From positions 5,071,001-5,135,000 of the forward strand of contig NZ_CP071448.1 in assembly GCF_017352115.1 (NCBI RefSeq): a stretch of DNA of 64,000 nucleotides. Reading direction: 5' to 3'. Shown one piece after another: positions 62,344 through 64,000 of the stretch (positions are counted from its first letter, which is position 1; every line of letters starts with the position of its first letter). Under the pieces are notes generated by a model, which worked only from the letters and a program-made list of their open reading frames with translations, ran no database searches and was not told the DNA's origin. A program made the translations under genes and the position numbers. The stretch comes from Flavobacterium endoglycinae. GTDB taxonomy: Bacteria; Bacteroidota; Bacteroidia; Flavobacteriales; Flavobacteriaceae.

Positions 62344-62425
62344 AAAACTAATTAAAATAAAAAAAATAAAAAAACGATAAGAATATTTAAAACCTTTAAA
62401 TTGAAATGGGGTTCAAAATAGATTC

Positions 62426-64000
62426 TTATTTTGCTTTCATCAATACCTGCACGCTGTTTGATTTCTTTAAGGCATTTGTTGTAAATTCCTTTAAATCCTT
62501 TGCAGTAATCGTGCTTAGTATATTTTTAAGAAGTTCAATATCAAGAGGACTTTCATCATTACGAACATAAGAGGTCAATGTATTAAGCCAATACGTATTC
62601 TCTTTAATCTGCTCCTGATAATTCTTGATTATGGATTGTTTGATGTCTTCTAACATATTGGCAGGAATATTTTCAGTCTGCACCCTTGCAACTTCTGCAT
62701 GTACAATTTTAACCAACGCATCTGCCTTGTCTGGATTGCAGTCAAAATTGATTTCTAATGAAAATAGAGGAGAAGGAAACTGAGACAAATTAGTTCCAGC
62801 ATGTACGCCATAGCTGCCGCCTTCTTCTTCACGAATCGTTTCTAGGTAACGTTTTGTAAGCCATTCAGATACCATATAACTTAGTATTTTATTCTTTTTG
62901 TTATAGACAATATCTCTGTTTTCAAAATGAAGGTAAACTGTTGTTTTAGGTGTATCCATCGTTCTAAAAATTGTTTTTTCAACCTTTCCGTCTTTCATAA
63001 ATATTTTGTGATCTACATAGTTCTCCGTTTTCTCTTCTGATGGAATATTTCCTAAATAAGTGTTGATTGCAGCAATGTCATTTTCTGAAATGTTTCCGAC
63101 GAATAGAAACGTGAAATCACTTGCGTTTGAGAAACGTTCAGTGTAGATTTTTTTAGCCGTATTCAAATCTAAAGCACTAATAAAGTCCTGTGATAAAAGC
63201 CAGTTACGTTTGCTGTAATTCGTGTTTAAAACCGATATAGTGTCGCTTAAAGCTTTTTCATTGCTGTTTGGCGCGTTGTTCAATTTATTTTGATATTGTT
63301 CTTTTATTTTATCAAAAGTATTGCTGTCAAATCTAGGGTGCTGGAAATACAAGTAAACCAGCTGTAATAAAGTAGTGAGAGATTCTTTGTTGCTGCTTCC
63401 GTTAAAACCTTCGTATAAACCTCCAATGTATGGGCTCACATTGGCCGTTTTGCCTGTCAGTTTCTTTTTTAAATCAGTAAACTTATAATCACCTAATCCC
63501 GAATATGAAACGACAGCGGCTGCAATCTGTGCTGATGGAAGATCTTTCCAATCTGAAAGTGAATTTCCTCCCGCGCTGTAAGCCGAAAATAGAATCTGGT
63601 CTTTACTCAAAGTTGTGGGATAGATAATCACTTTGGCACCGTTTGCCAACGTATAGCGTTTCGCATTTTCGAATCCTTTAATTTCTTCTGTTTTTAGAAT
63701 TGCTCTTTCTTTCAATTCTTCTTTTACTAAAGAAGCTGTCAATTCTTCTTCTTTGTAAGGTTCTAATTTTGAATTTGTAATAGTTTTGACAGCATTCCAA
63801 TACTCATTTGCTTCAGGAAATTTCGTCGCGGCATCTTCAGGTGCAGAAACTGATATTACTAAATTATCTTTTGGCTGTAAAGCTTTAAATACAGCATTTA
63901 CCTGATCTAAAGTAACAGTATTCAAGAAAGCATTAATCCATTCATGTTCTCCCTCAACACTAAAAACCGGATTGGATTCTAAAAAATAAAGCTGTAATTG
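62426..64000 (-). CDS. M16 family metallopeptidase, C-terminal part (5' end outside window)
   Basis: The frame is open to the right edge, giving 524 visible codons before the stop at 62426; the true start is outside. The visible part contains the end of one M16 repeat and a full C-terminal repeat: RYTLANGAKVIIYPTTLSKDQI, then SAYSAGGNSL, FTFLFVGNISENDI and RYLETIREEEGGSYGVHAG. The zinc-binding HxxEH would lie in the N-terminal half off the edge. Such fused M16 proteins (around 930-950 residues) are pitrilysin-like zinc peptidases in the periplasm. The end, KSNSVQVLMKAK, matches normal termini. Confidence 0.93.
   Translation of the reverse strand, partial: QLQLYFLESNPVFSVEGEHEWINAFLNTVTLDQVNAVFKALQPKDNLVISVSAPEDAATKFPEANEYWNAVKTITNSKLEPYKEEELTASLVKEELKERAILKTEEIKGFENAKRYTLANGAKVIIYPTTLSKDQILFSAYSAGGNSLSDWKDLPSAQIAAAVVSYSGLGDYKFTDLKKKLTGKTANVSPYIGGLYEGFNGSSNKESLTTLLQLVYLYFQHPRFDSNTFDKIKEQYQNKLNNAPNSNEKALSDTISVLNTNYSKRNWLLSQDFISALDLNTAKKIYTERFSNASDFTFLFVGNISENDIAAINTYLGNIPSEEKTENYVDHKIFMKDGKVEKTIFRTMDTPKTTVYLHFENRDIVYNKKNKILSYMVSEWLTKRYLETIREEEGGSYGVHAGTNLSQFPSPLFSLEINFDCNPDKADALVKIVHAEVARVQTENIPANMLEDIKQSIIKNYQEQIKENTYWLNTLTSYVRNDESPLDIELLKNILSTITAKDLKEFTTNALKKSNSVQVLMKAK

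Overview
The window reads as chromosomal DNA from a Flavobacterium-type member of the Bacteroidota. It is AT-rich and carries SusC/SusD outer-membrane pairs, hybrid two-component systems (HTCS), secreted glycoside hydrolases with Flavobacterium-style signal peptides, and promoters that fit the Bacteroidota consensus TTG-N17-19-TAnnTTTG. No rRNA, tRNA, CRISPR array, insertion sequence or phage gene was seen. All identifications come from reading motifs; no database search was run.

Region 1 (1-10.4 kb, minus strand) is one end of a polysaccharide utilization locus (PUL). It holds a GH3 beta-glucosidase-like enzyme, an HTCS regulator and a SusC-like receptor that runs off the left edge. Region 2 (10.5-30.5 kb, plus strand) starts with two small orphan genes. 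A second PUL follows: GH89 alpha-N-acetylglucosaminidase, SusC/SusD, two GH92 alpha-mannosidases, a small secreted protein, a lipoprotein metallophosphoesterase and a second HTCS. The enzyme set suggests an alpha-mannose-rich glycan carrying alpha-GlcNAc and perhaps phosphate. Region 3 (31-43.5 kb, plus strand) holds myo-inositol oxygenase, a GH2 beta-galactosidase, a membrane acyltransferase-like protein, a sodium:solute symporter, two GH28 pectinases and a GH51 arabinofuranosidase. This looks like handling of pectic side chains, galacturonate and inositol/glucuronate.

Region 4 (43.8-49.5 kb) is regulatory and envelope-related: Crp/Fnr-type regulator, small XRE regulator, PAS histidine kinase, L,D-transpeptidase-like protein and a secreted beta-rich protein. 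Region 5 (48.6-51.7 kb) is a fucose module: AraC regulator divergent from a GH29 fucosidase and a sugar mutarotase. Region 6 (51.7-64 kb) is housekeeping and stress-related: Hsp20, cation/proton antiporter, an HMA-fold protein next to a truncated-globin-like lipoprotein, glutamyl-tRNA reductase, chromate transporter, AraC regulator with a quinone-reductase-like flavoprotein and a DUF2652 protein, a PRC-barrel protein and the C-terminal part of an M16 peptidase.

The strongest unannotated signal is regulatory. Three promoters (GH89, SusC, inositol oxygenase) share a TCCAT direct repeat with a 21-bp period, and in all three the -7 element starts exactly 26 bp after the second repeat. Two promoters of the first PUL (SusC, GH3) share a different 21-bp-period repeat based on TGCATCA, and the AraC/fucosidase spacer carries a third. 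I infer that these are operators of the AraC-type DNA-binding domains encoded next to them. The second striking layer is a set of unrelated imperfect inverted-repeat families in the gene spacers between 7.8 and 40.1 kb, one of them nested inside another.
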